Positions 13,801-22,740 of a stretch of DNA of 35,950 nucleotides are shown one piece after another (within the stretch, counting starts at the first letter, position 1; every line of letters begins with the position of its first letter). The notes beneath the pieces were generated by a model. That model was not told the origin of the DNA and did not search any database. It saw only the letters and a list, made by a program, of their open reading frames with translations. A program made the translations under genes and the position numbers. The stretch lies in the IMG/VR virus record IMGVR_UViG_3300044633_001813, positions 1 to 35,950 of that record. One strand, 5' to 3'. The stretch is from a virus.

Positions 13801-16775
13801 ATGGCAGCAATCGCCTGCTCCATCGGCATCGAGTCCACCCAGGCCTCCGCCGCCGCCTTCACCGTCACATCCTCGCGCACCTGGTAGAGCCGCTCCTGCT
13901 CGTCCGGGCTGGCAAAGCGTGACTGAGTCTCCTTCATCTTCCCAGGTCCAGCCACAAAGCCACCCTGCGCCAGTTTCACCGCCGCTTTGGCAGGCAGCCC
14001 ATGCGCCTCGCGATAGTTCGCGTCATTGCCCGACGTGGCCTTGTGCCCCTTCACCGTGTAGCCTTCCGCCGTCAGCCAGTCCGCCACTTTCTGCCGCTCA
14101 GCTTCAGACACCGATGAAAGGCGGCCCCAGTAAACTGTCTGTGTCTGCGGATTGTAGCGGAAATCCTTCGCCCCATCCTCCTGCCCGGCACTCGCGATCT
14201 CACGGATGTTTGCATGGCTTGCCTGCTCCAGATTCGGCACCTTCACCGTGATCACCTCCCCATCGGCCACCGTGCCCAGCACACCCTTGCCAGCCGTCGG
14301 CCCCACATCCAGAGCGCCCGAGGCAGAGAGCCGCACCGGACCGCCCGCAGGCCGGCCCAGCCGCACATTCTTCGCCGCATCATTCGGCAGCGCCGCCACC
14401 ACCTGCTCCCAGATCCCTTGTAGATACTGCCGGATCGCCTGCCCGAAGCGGGTCACCATCGCCCGGCTCCAGTTCGCGAAGTCCGTGAAGCCATCCCGGA
14501 TCAGCGCCTCCGCTTCCGCGAGGATCTGCCCATTGACGAACCCCGCCGTCTTCCCTCCCGGCTCCAAGTTCTTGAAGCCAGTCGTTCGAGCAGGCTGAAC
14601 ACCAGCCAGTCCAGAAGTTTCATCAGCACCAGGAACACGCGCATCGGGAGGAGTAGCACCCGCTGCCTGATTGAAAAGCGCCATGTCACCCGCCGTGCTG
14701 TCCAGCATGTCAGGCGTGCCATACTCTCCGGCATTACCCTTCAGCGTGGCACTCTGCCGCTCAGCCAGATCGGCGCGCTGTTTGGCCCGTGCCTTCTCGG
14801 CAGCGAGTTCTTCCGCAGAGACTGACTGCATGGTGAAGGGATCTTCAAAGTCGGGCGCTGCCTGCTCGCGCTGCCGTGGCTGATACTCATCCACAAAGAC
14901 ACCGGCCCGAGTCGTCGGGTCCAGACTCAGCACACCGTAGCGCTTGCCGTCTTCGATCACCACGTTCGTCAGGTAGCCATCCTCATCATAGTCGATCTTC
15001 CGCACCACGGCCTTCTCGCCATTGATCAGCATTTCATCCCCTGGCGTCACCTCATCCAGAGCCACGAGCGTCTTGTCACGATCCCCGGCCTTGGCTTGAT
15101 CCTTCTCGAAGCTGCTCACCTGCTGCGCTTCTTGCTTCAGCGCCTTGTCACGCTGGCGAAACTGCACCCGGTATTGAGTGCGTGCATTGATCGTGCTTTG
15201 CACTTCATTCATCAGGTCATCCACGCTTTGAATGTTCGGAAAACCTGCTGCCTGTGCCATGCCCAGCAAAGTGTCGGGCGAATGACCGCGCTCAGTCGTC
15301 GCGATAAACTTCCGGTAATACATCGGAATGTTGTATCGCTCTTGCCAGTCGTAGCCAGCCTGTCCCTCCTGGGCACTGCCTTTCACTGCGACGTTCAGCG
15401 GGTTTTCATTGAGGAAATCCAGAATGTCATAGCTGCCCAGCGGGCTGTCAGGAATCACGGGGCGTTTGATTGATCCATTCCGCACCTGCATTCCGGCGAC
15501 ATGCCGCTGCCGTTCCATCTCCGCCGCATCGGCGATGGCCTGCGCGTTCGGACTCTTGGCGATGCCAAAGTCACGCAGCACATTGCCACCACCACCGGGC
15601 GCAGTCGCCCCCAGCGGATCATCTTGGAAGCCCTGCATCCGCCTGCCACCATCCGGCACATTCCCCAAGATCGGCGCACGTTGGGACACGGCTTGTCCGG
15701 TCTGGGACATCGGTTGTCCTACCCCTTCCGGCTCCAGGTCTGCCACATCCTCCGCCGTCAGCTCGCCCAGATCCTCGCTCACCGGCATAGGGGACGGGGT
15801 CGTAGGAGTCGCGGGCGCAGGCTTCCCGCTGGCCGCCAGTTGCAGCCCGGCGAACACCGTGCCACCTGCCGCGCCGCCGATGGCTTCCAGTTTGCGACGA
15901 TTCATAAACTCCGCATCCAGCGCTGGCAGCTTCATGCCTGTCACCGTGTAGCCTGGCCGCTTCGGGTCCGCCACAAACTGCCCCGCCGTGAAGGTCGCCG
16001 CATCTTGCAGCGTGCCCGAAATAGGTTCCTCGATGGCTTCACTCAGCACGCTCTTGCCCGCCTGCTTCAGCCCGGCCTTCACACCAGTTTGCAATGCCTC
16101 GGCCGCTGCCGTGCCACCGATACCGCCCAGCCGTTCCGTCAATGCCTCCGCACCCCCAAAGGCCGCACCCAGCGCCAGCCTGCCCGCCGGATTATCAATG
16201 CCGAGTTCCTTGGCCGTGTCGATCCCAGAGCCGACACCCATCGCACCTGAAAGCACGGTGGGAACCACCGTCAAAGCCGCACCTGTGCCCAGCACCGGAG
16301 CCGCCGCGCCCATCGTGCCCAGCATCGCCACCGCCTGCCCGGCACCGCCCCCGATAGTTTCCGCCACCGGGTTGGCCGGGTTCACCGGATACACCGCGCG
16401 CGATTCCTCGCGCACCGCATCGGTGAAGCCCGCCACGGCATCACCCGCATCACCCAGGCTCATGACCGTGGACACACCCGGCACAAAGCGCAGCACATTC
16501 CCCATCGGACCCAGCGCGCGACTCATCTCCGCCGTGCCCTTCGCCACACCGCCCACCGCATCCAGCGCCGTGCCGCCCAGATCACGGGCAAAGGCATTGC
16601 CCGCCGTGCCCACCACGCCCTGCTCGGCAATGCTTGGGTCCAGCCCCTCCCGCTGATAGAACTGCGTGTCCCAGGCCGATGTCACTTCGTCGATGTCATC
16701 CGCCGTCGGCTGATCGGTGAAGTCCACGTCAAAAGTCTGGCCTGTCTTCGTGCTGGTGATGCTGGCAATCGGCAT
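10896..16775 (-). CDS. Giant polyvalent / internal virion-type protein
   Basis: 1959 residues, the largest protein in the window. After a short polar start, residues about 45-330 are Gly/Ala-rich with amphipathic and hydrophobic helices (AVAMLGTMGAAAPVLGTGAA), as in many ejected or polyvalent phage proteins. A linker holds a heptad repeat GQPMSQT/GQAVSQR (353-366). A small beta domain lies near 570-620 (GDEMLINGEKAVVRKIDYDE), a segment typical of polyvalent proteins near 745-790 (GFTDFANWSRAMVTRFGQAI), an alpha/beta domain near 840-935, charged coiled helices near 1000-1330, and a long C-terminal region (about 1380-1890) resembling LPD38-type domains of phage polyvalent proteins. It probably enters the cell with the DNA, as T7 gp16 does. 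No protease or transglycosylase motif was identified with confidence. Family assignment is from memory of the type. Confidence 0.7.
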   Translation of the reverse strand: MPIASITSTKTGQTFDVDFTDQPTADDIDEVTSAWDTQFYQREGLDPSIAEQGVVGTAGNAFARDLGGTALDAVGGVAKGTAEMSRALGPMGNVLRFVPGVSTVMSLGDAGDAVAGFTDAVREESRAVYPVNPANPVAETIGGGAGQAVAMLGTMGAAAPVLGTGAALTVVPTVLSGAMGVGSGIDTAKELGIDNPAGRLALGAAFGGAEALTERLGGIGGTAAAEALQTGVKAGLKQAGKSVLSEAIEEPISGTLQDAATFTAGQFVADPKRPGYTVTGMKLPALDAEFMNRRKLEAIGGAAGGTVFAGLQLAASGKPAPATPTTPSPMPVSEDLGELTAEDVADLEPEGVGQPMSQTGQAVSQRAPILGNVPDGGRRMQGFQDDPLGATAPGGGGNVLRDFGIAKSPNAQAIADAAEMERQRHVAGMQVRNGSIKRPVIPDSPLGSYDILDFLNENPLNVAVKGSAQEGQAGYDWQERYNIPMYYRKFIATTERGHSPDTLLGMAQAAGFPNIQSVDDLMNEVQSTINARTQYRVQFRQRDKALKQEAQQVSSFEKDQAKAGDRDKTLVALDEVTPGDEMLINGEKAVVRKIDYDEDGYLTNVVIEDGKRYGVLSLDPTTRAGVFVDEYQPRQREQAAPDFEDPFTMQSVSAEELAAEKARAKQRADLAERQSATLKGNAGEYGTPDMLDSTAGDMALFNQAAGATPPDARVPGADETSGLAGVQPARTTGFKNLEPGGKTAGFVNGQILAEAEALIRDGFTDFANWSRAMVTRFGQAIRQYLQGIWEQVVAALPNDAAKNVRLGRPAGGPVRLSASGALDVGPTAGKGVLGTVADGEVITVKVPNLEQASHANIREIASAGQEDGAKDFRYNPQTQTVYWGRLSSVSEAERQKVADWLTAEGYTVKGHKATSGNDANYREAHGLPAKAAVKLAQGGFVAGPGKMKETQSRFASPDEQERLYQVREDVTVKAAAEAWVDSMPMEQAIAAMEAGRLPADMTGDVAQHAAGLLIQRTTEMMKSGSEVVQMQARSLGHRISKVWQGWLSQEAGRNLRQRSVVNSELTPYAPILAAEGMLIDRADAVMDKRYEGGATGGATKVNETADKAGGEASTELAADLESAEVQPGESEVARQLREARKLRAMKKHPSLKRMLDALRKKLYPGMKWADIFMDLPSTQKERQREIYRRLMLDERLKGLTKDERLALTNELDKAWQQERRKVFLRELERVGIGEKAAADKAKVVKALPKLIRLINLGMMNSEMFREAIAPEYGLKQITTQQALALRKLAEEAYALPEGVLRSRKLAALLDGIQKSTGTGLPEVLNQYWVAAVLSGMRTQFDTFMSVSNGFGNQLIQSGMLALKNGNRAAAVVSMMEWWRGLKQAFPEAMQILAKGDYSYLKRFNEDLKKALEGESTFRPVPLGEALWRDGNAMEKYGFAPVMIWTGRLMAAADHLNNSATTAGAKVVARALHPELYKTVAASQAERDAAAAQARREVTGGAMPATAQERATVAARTREILNGQLRPEERMEAAFMGDQAAYQNDPTGVFGGIYRAVNTGMGSLERGLQAYAEERGADGPAGRYARGLMLFMSGAMRSMMGAKFIRFGANFGNDMLGYVPGTVLLSPALLGTEATRSQRQLLMGKNVFSLMAGLTVAAMFLGKDDEEEGWHMEGPWTDLTPEEAKQRRAAGFEPLTFWKRTPDKVQRVSYKQWPTAGLLAGVAHMQDRQRFRPEKWAAEGMAGHLLAAASVGAFQVKDVSAMRGLADLLGASKFGTNPEDAFVEKMAKMPINFAGGFIPTLAKDLDALADPRRYKPATVLEEFLRNVPVLRQRVAGGRPEINILGVAVEQDRKPWSRAYTDAESGPAHAVLGSLSARGFTLPTPETNRKVWKSGAWTTIAAMGADAEWRYQKKVGDGYRAWLGSPEGYALLTNPDGLAVQRLINRQAEAIKLRAVAEVVK
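15684..15719. repeat. Two in-frame GGACA-N5-TGTCC dyads, 21-bp pitch
   Basis: GGACA-cggct-TGTCC (15684-15698) and GGACA-tcggt-TGTCC (15705-15719) lie in the giant gene and encode its GQxxSQx heptads. Geometry and pitch equal those of the pair at 8512-8547, and the flanking bases also match on the opposite strand. Confidence 0.85.
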
Positions 16776-16776
16776 G

Positions 16777-18093
16777 TCATTTAAAAGTGTAAGTGTTCCC
16801 CGCCTTGGTCTTCACAGCCGCGCCCGCAGGGGCCGCCGCCGGAGCTGCTCCACCTGCTGCCGCTGCTTCCGCCGGAGAAATCACCCCGTCACCGTTGATG
16901 TCAGCCCGTTGCAGCCTCCACGCGCCCGTCTTCGGATCTTGCACCGGATACACCGCGCCCGTGATCTTCCCGCTGGGGTCTTTCTCATAGGTGAAGGAGG
17001 GAGCCTTGCCAGTCTGTGCCGTCTCTGCCTGGCCATACTGCACCCCGCCACGCACCGCGCCCGTCGGCACCAGACCGGCAGGCAATGGCGCATCCGCCTT
17101 CATCACCGGCAGCGTGCCCATCGCCTTATTGCCAGCAAAGGGAATGATGTAATCGGTGCCTTCAATGCGCTGCGTCGTCACCTTGGTAGGATCACCCTCC
17201 GCCGCACGCTGCGCCGCCTCCGCCTCCTGCCTGCGTTGAAACTCCAGCGCACTCTCACCGGCGCGTTGCTCGCTCTGCATTCGGAACATCTCCTGCTGCT
17301 GTCCAAAGTTGGTGGCATCACGCTGCTGCATGGCCTGCTGCTGAAGCTCGAACATGGTCATCTGATTCTGCTGCTGCTGGTCAAAGCGCTGGGCATCTGC
17401 CGCCTCGCGCATCTGCTGCATGGTCATCTGCTGGCCTTGCATCGCGTTCTGCTGCTCCATGCCGGCCAGTGCCAGGATGGCGCGCGGATCTCTCCGGCGT
17501 GCGGCACGTTCCAGCATCCGCATTCCCACCGGGGCGCGATCCCTCCCCACCGCGTAAGCGTTCGGATTGTTCGTGCCCACGCCCTGCTGGCTGTAACTCA
17601 TCGGGCCGCCACGGCTGGCAATGGAGGTGGTTGGCATCCCGCCGAGGGGCGAGCTGGGGGCCATGCCACCGAGAGGAGAGCTTGAAGTCATACCACCGAG
17701 AGGCGATCTTGGGGCCATGCCGCCGAGAGGAGACTGAGCAACGGGGGCGCGGAGAGCTGGGGCGGCAGGCATCATCATGCCAGTGGGAGATGGTGCGGCA
17801 GTTCGTCCAGTGATGTAAGGCATCTTCATTTCAGCAGGTGGCGCGCTCGCTCCAGGCTGGGGGGCCATGTAGCGCATCCCGCCATTGACGATCATCGGCT
17901 GCATCGGCCCCTGATCCTGGCGCATCTTCAGCGCATCCGCCGCCTGCTTCTCCACGCCCTGCATGGAAAACGAAGCCACAGGCACAGGCGGGCCTGCCAC
18001 CAGAGCGCGCTCGTTCTGAGCCTTGGCGACGGATGCCGCCATGAGTTCACTGGCGGGACGGCGGTATCTGGAATCAATGATGGGAGTTGGCAT
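16777..18093 (-). CDS. Virion-associated protein with Gln-rich coiled coil and EF-hand loop
   Basis: 438 residues. The N-terminal third is Pro/Met-rich and holds four 9-residue repeats of the type SPLGGMxxx (about 119-155). Residues about 205-300 are Gln-rich coiled coil (MQGQQMTMQQMREAADAQRF). The C-terminus carries DINGDGVISPAE (398-409), which matches every position of a 12-residue EF-hand calcium loop, then an Ala-rich tail. It is directly upstream of the giant polyvalent protein (1-base gap), so it is probably a partner ejection or internal virion protein; this is inferred from position. No named family is recognised. Confidence 0.65.
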   Translation of the reverse strand: MPTPIIDSRYRRPASELMAASVAKAQNERALVAGPPVPVASFSMQGVEKQAADALKMRQDQGPMQPMIVNGGMRYMAPQPGASAPPAEMKMPYITGRTAAPSPTGMMMPAAPALRAPVAQSPLGGMAPRSPLGGMTSSSPLGGMAPSSPLGGMPTTSIASRGGPMSYSQQGVGTNNPNAYAVGRDRAPVGMRMLERAARRRDPRAILALAGMEQQNAMQGQQMTMQQMREAADAQRFDQQQQNQMTMFELQQQAMQQRDATNFGQQQEMFRMQSEQRAGESALEFQRRQEAEAAQRAAEGDPTKVTTQRIEGTDYIIPFAGNKAMGTLPVMKADAPLPAGLVPTGAVRGGVQYGQAETAQTGKAPSFTYEKDPSGKITGAVYPVQDPKTGAWRLQRADINGDGVISPAEAAAAGGAAPAAAPAGAAVKTKAGNTYTFK

Positions 18094-18116
18094 AACAATA
18101 GGTTTCTTTCAGGGTT

Positions 18117-18725
18117 TTAAACTCTCTCCACCGCCACCAGTCGGAGGCTGGTGATGCGGCCCGGCTCGCGTTGCGTGAAGGTGTCACTCGCATCGCCATT
18201 TCTCAAGGTGAGTGTGTGAGTATCCACCACATCCCCGGCAGTGGGGCCGCTGCTGCTGTCGTATTCCTCCAGCGTCACACGCAGTGTCTTCGGGGTCCAG
18301 CCGCCTTCCACGTCCACCGTTTCACCGGCATTGATGGCGCGGGCCTTCAGGGTCAGTTCGTAGCTGCGTTGCAGGTTCGGCGCATCGTCCTGCGGCGTGT
18401 CGAGAAGCTGCGTGTTCGCGCTCCAGAAGCTCGTCGTCACCAGTCCCAGCGTGCTGCGCACCACATGGCCGGCACGTTCGTCGAGCACCTCGATCTCCAC
18501 CGGCTCGCCCTCGCCCGTCACCTGGCCCACCACGGAGCCGAAGAAATACACCTGCCATGTCGGCGGTGGCACCTCCGCCGGAGTCACAGGCGCAGGCTTC
18601 ATCAGCGTCACCGAGTTGCCTTCCACCACCGCGTTCTGTCCGGCGATGGGTGTCAGCTTCTTCACCCAGGCGGCGATCTCCGCCCGGCCCAGCGCCAGCA
18701 GTTCCTCGGCTTGAGCCCGCGTCAT
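18117..18725 (-). CDS. Late protein, beta-rich, unknown
   Basis: 202 residues. An N-terminal helix (TRAQAEELLALGRAEIAAWV) is followed by a beta-rich body with many alternating strands (VYFFGSVVGQVTGEGEPVEI, LRVTLEEYDSSSG, VVDTHTLTLRNGDASDTFTQ). It is probably a small virion or tail component. No family is recognised. Its start overlaps the upstream 59-residue gene by 4 bases, so the group 18117-19104 looks coupled. Confidence 0.6.
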   Translation of the reverse strand: MTRAQAEELLALGRAEIAAWVKKLTPIAGQNAVVEGNSVTLMKPAPVTPAEVPPPTWQVYFFGSVVGQVTGEGEPVEIEVLDERAGHVVRSTLGLVTTSFWSANTQLLDTPQDDAPNLQRSYELTLKARAINAGETVDVEGGWTPKTLRVTLEEYDSSSGPTAGDVVDTHTLTLRNGDASDTFTQREPGRITSLRLVAVERV

Positions 18726-18901
18726 TCGCCACCCCCTTCCTGCACCGAGATGGATCGGCCCGCCACCTGCGCGCGTGAATTGCCCGAGGTGAATTGCAGC
18801 CCGCGCACCGCCTCCTGCATCTCTTCATTGAGAATGCGTAGAACCTCATTGGCCTGAGCTTCCGGCCCGGCCTTGCCATCGAGGAGATCGTCGGAGGTCA
18901 T
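18722..18901 (-). CDS. Very small late protein, unknown
   Basis: 59 residues, starting MTSDDLLDGKAGPEAQANEV and ending ISVQEGGGE. It fits exactly between two genes with 4-base ATGA overlaps at both ends, which is the best evidence that it is translated. The middle forms one helix (EAQANEVLRILNEEMQEAVR). The family is unknown. It is easily missed because of its length. Confidence 0.6.
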   Translation of the reverse strand: MTSDDLLDGKAGPEAQANEVLRILNEEMQEAVRGLQFTSGNSRAQVAGRSISVQEGGGE

Positions 18902-19104
18902 GGTTCGTAGATCATGGGTTGATTCAGCCCTTCGCTGAGCGCCACGCCAGCCCCGGCCAAGATGCGCACGGTGCTCATGGCCTGGGCCACATACTGCGGC
19001 AGCCAGGCTTTCATCTGCTGAAACTGCACGTCTTCACCGCGTTCCCCCGCCAGCGCGGAAGGGAGCTGGTCAGGAGGTAAAAGCTCGGCAGGTGAGGAGG
19101 TCAT
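18898..19104 (-). CDS. Small late protein, unknown
   Basis: 68 residues, starting MTSSPAELLPPDQLPSALAG. A helix (VQFQQMKAWLPQYVAQAMST) leads into a Gly/Ala-rich, mildly hydrophobic segment (VRILAGAGVALSEG). This segment is too short and polar for a clear membrane anchor. Overlaps of 4 bases on both sides tie it to the giant surface-type protein gene upstream and the 59-residue gene downstream. No family is recognised. Confidence 0.55.
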   Translation of the reverse strand: MTSSPAELLPPDQLPSALAGERGEDVQFQQMKAWLPQYVAQAMSTVRILAGAGVALSEGLNQPMIYEP

Positions 19105-22100
19105 GCGGGTTGGAAAATGAGGGCACGTTTACCACCGCCCACCACGAGGTTGATGTCATCCCAGACGAGGCCGTAAGGATAGCTCAGCACGCTGGCACTG
19201 GCGCTGCCACCGGCCCACTCGGAGCCGCTGGTGAAGTTTGCCTGTCCCAGCACCGCATCTGCATTGGCACCGCTGCTGGTGGGGATGGCGTAATAAAGCA
19301 GGACGCGATGGTTATAGCTGTCCGCCACCGCCAGGATGCCCGCATCACTCACAGCCACATTGATGGGCGATTTCATGCCCGCCTGAGTCGTGGCACTGCT
19401 CACAGGCCCAAAGCTGGACTGGCCGATCACCACACTGGCGGAAGCTCCGTTGCTGGTGGGGATGGCGCTGAAGACCAGCACGCGATTGCTTGACACATCC
19501 GCCACCAGCATCTCCCCACTCGGCCCCACGCAGACACCCTGCGGATTGCTCATTGTCGATGCCGTGGAGCCTGAGGTGCGGGTGGTGAAGAGCGTCTGAC
19601 CCACCACCACATTGGCGGAGACACCGTTCGTCGTCGGCACCGTGTTCCAGATCATCACGCGATTGTTGAAAGCATCCGCCACCAGCAGCTTGCCACCGCT
19701 GGACACAAATACCCCCACGGGCAGGTATAGCTTGGCCGCCGTCACACCACTGGAGGAGCCCGTCATCGTCGTTTGACCGATCACGACCGCCGCTGCCTGT
19801 CCATTGCTGCTCGGTGCCGTGTAGATGAGGACGCGATTGTTCCCGCCATCCGCCACCACCAAATCAGACCCATTCCAGGCCACCCCATAGGGAGTGTTCA
19901 GCTTCGTGCTGCTCGTGCCCGCGCTGGTGTTTGTGAAGTTCGTTTGGCCGATCACCAGATCCGCAGCCGTGCCATTCGTCGTCGGCACACTGTTCCAGAT
20001 CAGCACGCGATGGCTCGTCGTATCCACCACCGCCAGCTTGCCGCCGCTGCTGATCGCCGAACCCGCCACGATCCCAGGCAGCACGCTCTGGCTGGCCGTC
20101 GTCACCTGATCATCCATGTCTGCCTGACCGATCACCGTGCTGGCGCTCTGGCCGGTCACCAACGCATCATCCGGCACACCCGTGCCGCTCAGGCTGATCG
20201 TATAGCTCTGCTTTGCCACCGTGGCGGCATTGCTCGTCACAGTCAGCGTCGCACTCTTGGTGCCGTTGCTGCTCGGGTTAAAGGTCACCACAAAGGTCGT
20301 GGTGCTGTCTGCCGCCACCGTGGCAGGCAGCGAGATGCCGCTCACCACAAAGGCCGCTGCATCCGTGCCGCTGGTGGCACAGCCTGACACTGTGAGATCA
20401 CTTGTGCCCGTGTTGCGGATCGTGAAAGTCTTCGCCGTGCTGCCGCCCGTGGTCAGCACATCACCGAAAGCCAGACTGCCACCATCGGCGATGACCGTTG
20501 GAGTCGGCTGCTCCACCTGAATCTCCGGCCCGGTGCCACCCGTGCCACCCACGTCAAAGGTGAAGGGGTTCTCATCCGCATCATCACTGGCCACGCTGAT
20601 CGTAGCCGTGCGCGCCCCCACAGCGCTAGGGTTGAAGGCGATGGTGAAGTCAGCGCTTCCCGCCGCCGCGATGGAGGAACTCACGCTCCCCAGGGTGAAG
20701 TCAGCGCTGTGGGTGCCGCTCTTGCTCAGCGCCACACTGCCCAGCGTCCCGGCGCCGCGATTGTAAATGGTGAATGTCTTCGTGCGTGTGGTCGCGCCTG
20801 CCTCATCCACCGTGCCAAAGTCATAGCTCGATCCCGCATCCACCAGGATGTTCCCCAGCGGATCACGAACCTCGATCTCACCCACGGCCACACCCGTGCC
20901 GGAGAGCGTGAGGTCGTAGGGACTCTCGTCCCGGTCCGTGTTCGTGATGCTCAGCGTTCCCGTGATCGTCCCCGCCGCTGTCGGCGTGAAGCGCACGTCA
21001 AAGGTCGTGCTGGCACTGCCTGCGATACTTTCCCCAGGTGCTGCCACCAGGGACCAGTTGTTATCCGCGCTCACCAGCGTCAGCGCCACGGTTAGATTGC
21101 CCGTGCCCGTGTTCTCAATCGTGATTGTGAAGTCCTGGCTTGATCCCGTGTTCACCGAACCAAAACTGATCGTGCTGCCATCCACATAGGAGGTGCCTGA
21201 ATACTTGACATTGATTTCGGGGTCTGTGGCCGTGCCGCTCAGCGCGATCACCAGAGGGCTGGCCGGGTCATCACTTGCCAGACTCAGCGAGGCCGTGCGG
21301 CTCCCCGTGGCTGTGGGCGTCCATGTCACGGTAAACTCCTCCTCACCTCCGAGTGCCGAGACGCTCGCAGGCAGCGTGCCAATAACAAACTCAGCATCAT
21401 TCGTCCCGCTCTTGCTGGCTGCAAGACTCTCCAGAGAGAGGAAACCAGTGTTCCGAATGGTCAGCGTCTTGGCATTCGCCACACCCACCGCCGTGCTGCT
21501 GAAGGCCAGCGCCGTGGTCACAGGCGTGGTGTCATCGTAAAGAGCCAGTTCACTCTGCGGCTCTGCCATAAACTGATCAATGTTCGAAGTCAGCGAGGAT
21601 CTGCGCAGCCGGGCAAAGTAAAGCTGGCCGCGTGTCATCGACGTGATCGTGTATTCCAGCGTGCCGCTTGATGCGACCGCCTGCCCAGACAGCAGCATCC
21701 CGCGCGTGAAGTCCGGCGACGTGCTCACATCCAGCACCGTGCCAGATCCGCCCACATCCCAGGTGACTTTCACGCTCGTGCTGCTCACCGCTATATGGCT
21801 CAGGTTCAGTCCTGTATCCAGCGTGCTCGGAGCATTCAGTGTCACATACCGGCTCAGATAGCCACCCAGGTAGGGCTGCACATCCACATCCAGGATGATC
21901 GTCGCCGGCCACATCACCGGATCTGTCGCCGGTTCCCGATACACAAAGCCCTGATCCGTGAACACAAAAGCCGGATGCAAGCAGGTCTCAATGGAGATGC
22001 TGAAACCTTGGGTGCCTTGGTAGCTGATTGGGCGCGGCAGCATCTTCGTTGGCTCCGGGATGTAGGGCGCGCTGCCACTGGCTGGCCAGGAAGGATCACC

Positions 22101-22736
22101 CGTATAGCTCGGCTTCACCCTCGTCCACATCTCGGTGAGCGTTCCCTTGCAGCCGCCATTGTAGCCAAAGGCTTTCCAGATCGGATAGGTGATGTAACCG
22201 GACACCTCCGAATAAATGTCTGACGGGTTCGTATAGACCGGCCGCACATAAATCCCTTGCAGCACCGGCGGCCAGTAGTGCCGCATCGGGCGCGGCATCT
22301 CCCGCGTGGCCTTGCCATTCACCGCATCACCCGCGAGGCCAGCCGCCTGGCGCACGCTTTTGATCATCCAGTTAGGGTCCAGCGACTGCACTTCCGAGTA
22401 GCTGCCGCTCACGTTCGTCGCCGTCGCCGCCGTGCCATCGACCACGATGGTCTGTGTCACTGTGCGCAGGTTTCCCGTCTCCGGGTCCATGCTCTGGGTC
22501 ACCATCTCCGAGCCCGGCACGAAATACATCGGGAACTGAAAACCCTCTTCCGCAGGCTCAAAGCCGAACAAAATGTGATTGGGGAACTCACTGGCGGGCG
22601 TGTAGGCTTCGCCGATGGTCATGGTCCTCGCCTTATCATCCCGGACCTTCTTCCCGCGAAGAAGCAGATTTTTCAGCGGTTCCCCAAACCGAAGCGTGCG
22701 GTTCGGGTCATCGCCATTGAGGAGCCAGTTTGCCAT
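19101..22736 (-). CDS. Large modular surface/tail protein: FN3-like, choice-of-anchor-D repeats, NHL propeller
   Basis: 1211 residues from ATG 22734-22736 (MANWLLNGDDPNRTLRFGEP). Residues 1-290 form an N-terminal domain that may dock to the tail. Residues about 300-400 are fibronectin-III-like. Four choice-of-anchor-D/ASH-type Ig repeats follow (about 404-857), each with a pattern like SFGSVNTGSSQDFTITIENT. Residues about 860-1211 hold six NHL blades of the pattern VADxxNNRVLIW...NG...VIGQ. The last partial strands would close the ring, so the propeller looks complete. Such propellers bind proteins or glycans, which suits receptor binding. The domain types are common in secreted host proteins and rare in phage tails as far as I know. 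It lies downstream of the lysis genes; an upstream start at 22784 is less likely. Confidence 0.75.
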   Translation of the reverse strand: MANWLLNGDDPNRTLRFGEPLKNLLLRGKKVRDDKARTMTIGEAYTPASEFPNHILFGFEPAEEGFQFPMYFVPGSEMVTQSMDPETGNLRTVTQTIVVDGTAATATNVSGSYSEVQSLDPNWMIKSVRQAAGLAGDAVNGKATREMPRPMRHYWPPVLQGIYVRPVYTNPSDIYSEVSGYITYPIWKAFGYNGGCKGTLTEMWTRVKPSYTGDPSWPASGSAPYIPEPTKMLPRPISYQGTQGFSISIETCLHPAFVFTDQGFVYREPATDPVMWPATIILDVDVQPYLGGYLSRYVTLNAPSTLDTGLNLSHIAVSSTSVKVTWDVGGSGTVLDVSTSPDFTRGMLLSGQAVASSGTLEYTITSMTRGQLYFARLRRSSLTSNIDQFMAEPQSELALYDDTTPVTTALAFSSTAVGVANAKTLTIRNTGFLSLESLAASKSGTNDAEFVIGTLPASVSALGGEEEFTVTWTPTATGSRTASLSLASDDPASPLVIALSGTATDPEINVKYSGTSYVDGSTISFGSVNTGSSQDFTITIENTGTGNLTVALTLVSADNNWSLVAAPGESIAGSASTTFDVRFTPTAAGTITGTLSITNTDRDESPYDLTLSGTGVAVGEIEVRDPLGNILVDAGSSYDFGTVDEAGATTRTKTFTIYNRGAGTLGSVALSKSGTHSADFTLGSVSSSIAAAGSADFTIAFNPSAVGARTATISVASDDADENPFTFDVGGTGGTGPEIQVEQPTPTVIADGGSLAFGDVLTTGGSTAKTFTIRNTGTSDLTVSGCATSGTDAAAFVVSGISLPATVAADSTTTFVVTFNPSSNGTKSATLTVTSNAATVAKQSYTISLSGTGVPDDALVTGQSASTVIGQADMDDQVTTASQSVLPGIVAGSAISSGGKLAVVDTTSHRVLIWNSVPTTNGTAADLVIGQTNFTNTSAGTSSTKLNTPYGVAWNGSDLVVADGGNNRVLIYTAPSSNGQAAAVVIGQTTMTGSSSGVTAAKLYLPVGVFVSSGGKLLVADAFNNRVMIWNTVPTTNGVSANVVVGQTLFTTRTSGSTASTMSNPQGVCVGPSGEMLVADVSSNRVLVFSAIPTSNGASASVVIGQSSFGPVSSATTQAGMKSPINVAVSDAGILAVADSYNHRVLLYYAIPTSSGANADAVLGQANFTSGSEWAGGSASASVLSYPYGLVWDDINLVVGGGKRALIFQPA

Positions 22737-22740
22737 ATAA

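Noticed and set aside
15496-15513. Third copy of the TGCGACATGTCGCA palindrome
   Set aside because: Only a loose partial match inside the giant gene; not palindromic and likely chance.
10959-16656. Many long rightward frames opposite the giant late gene
   Set aside because: Ser/Pro/Arg-rich antisense frames with no domain pattern; the leftward frame is continuous over 1959 codons.
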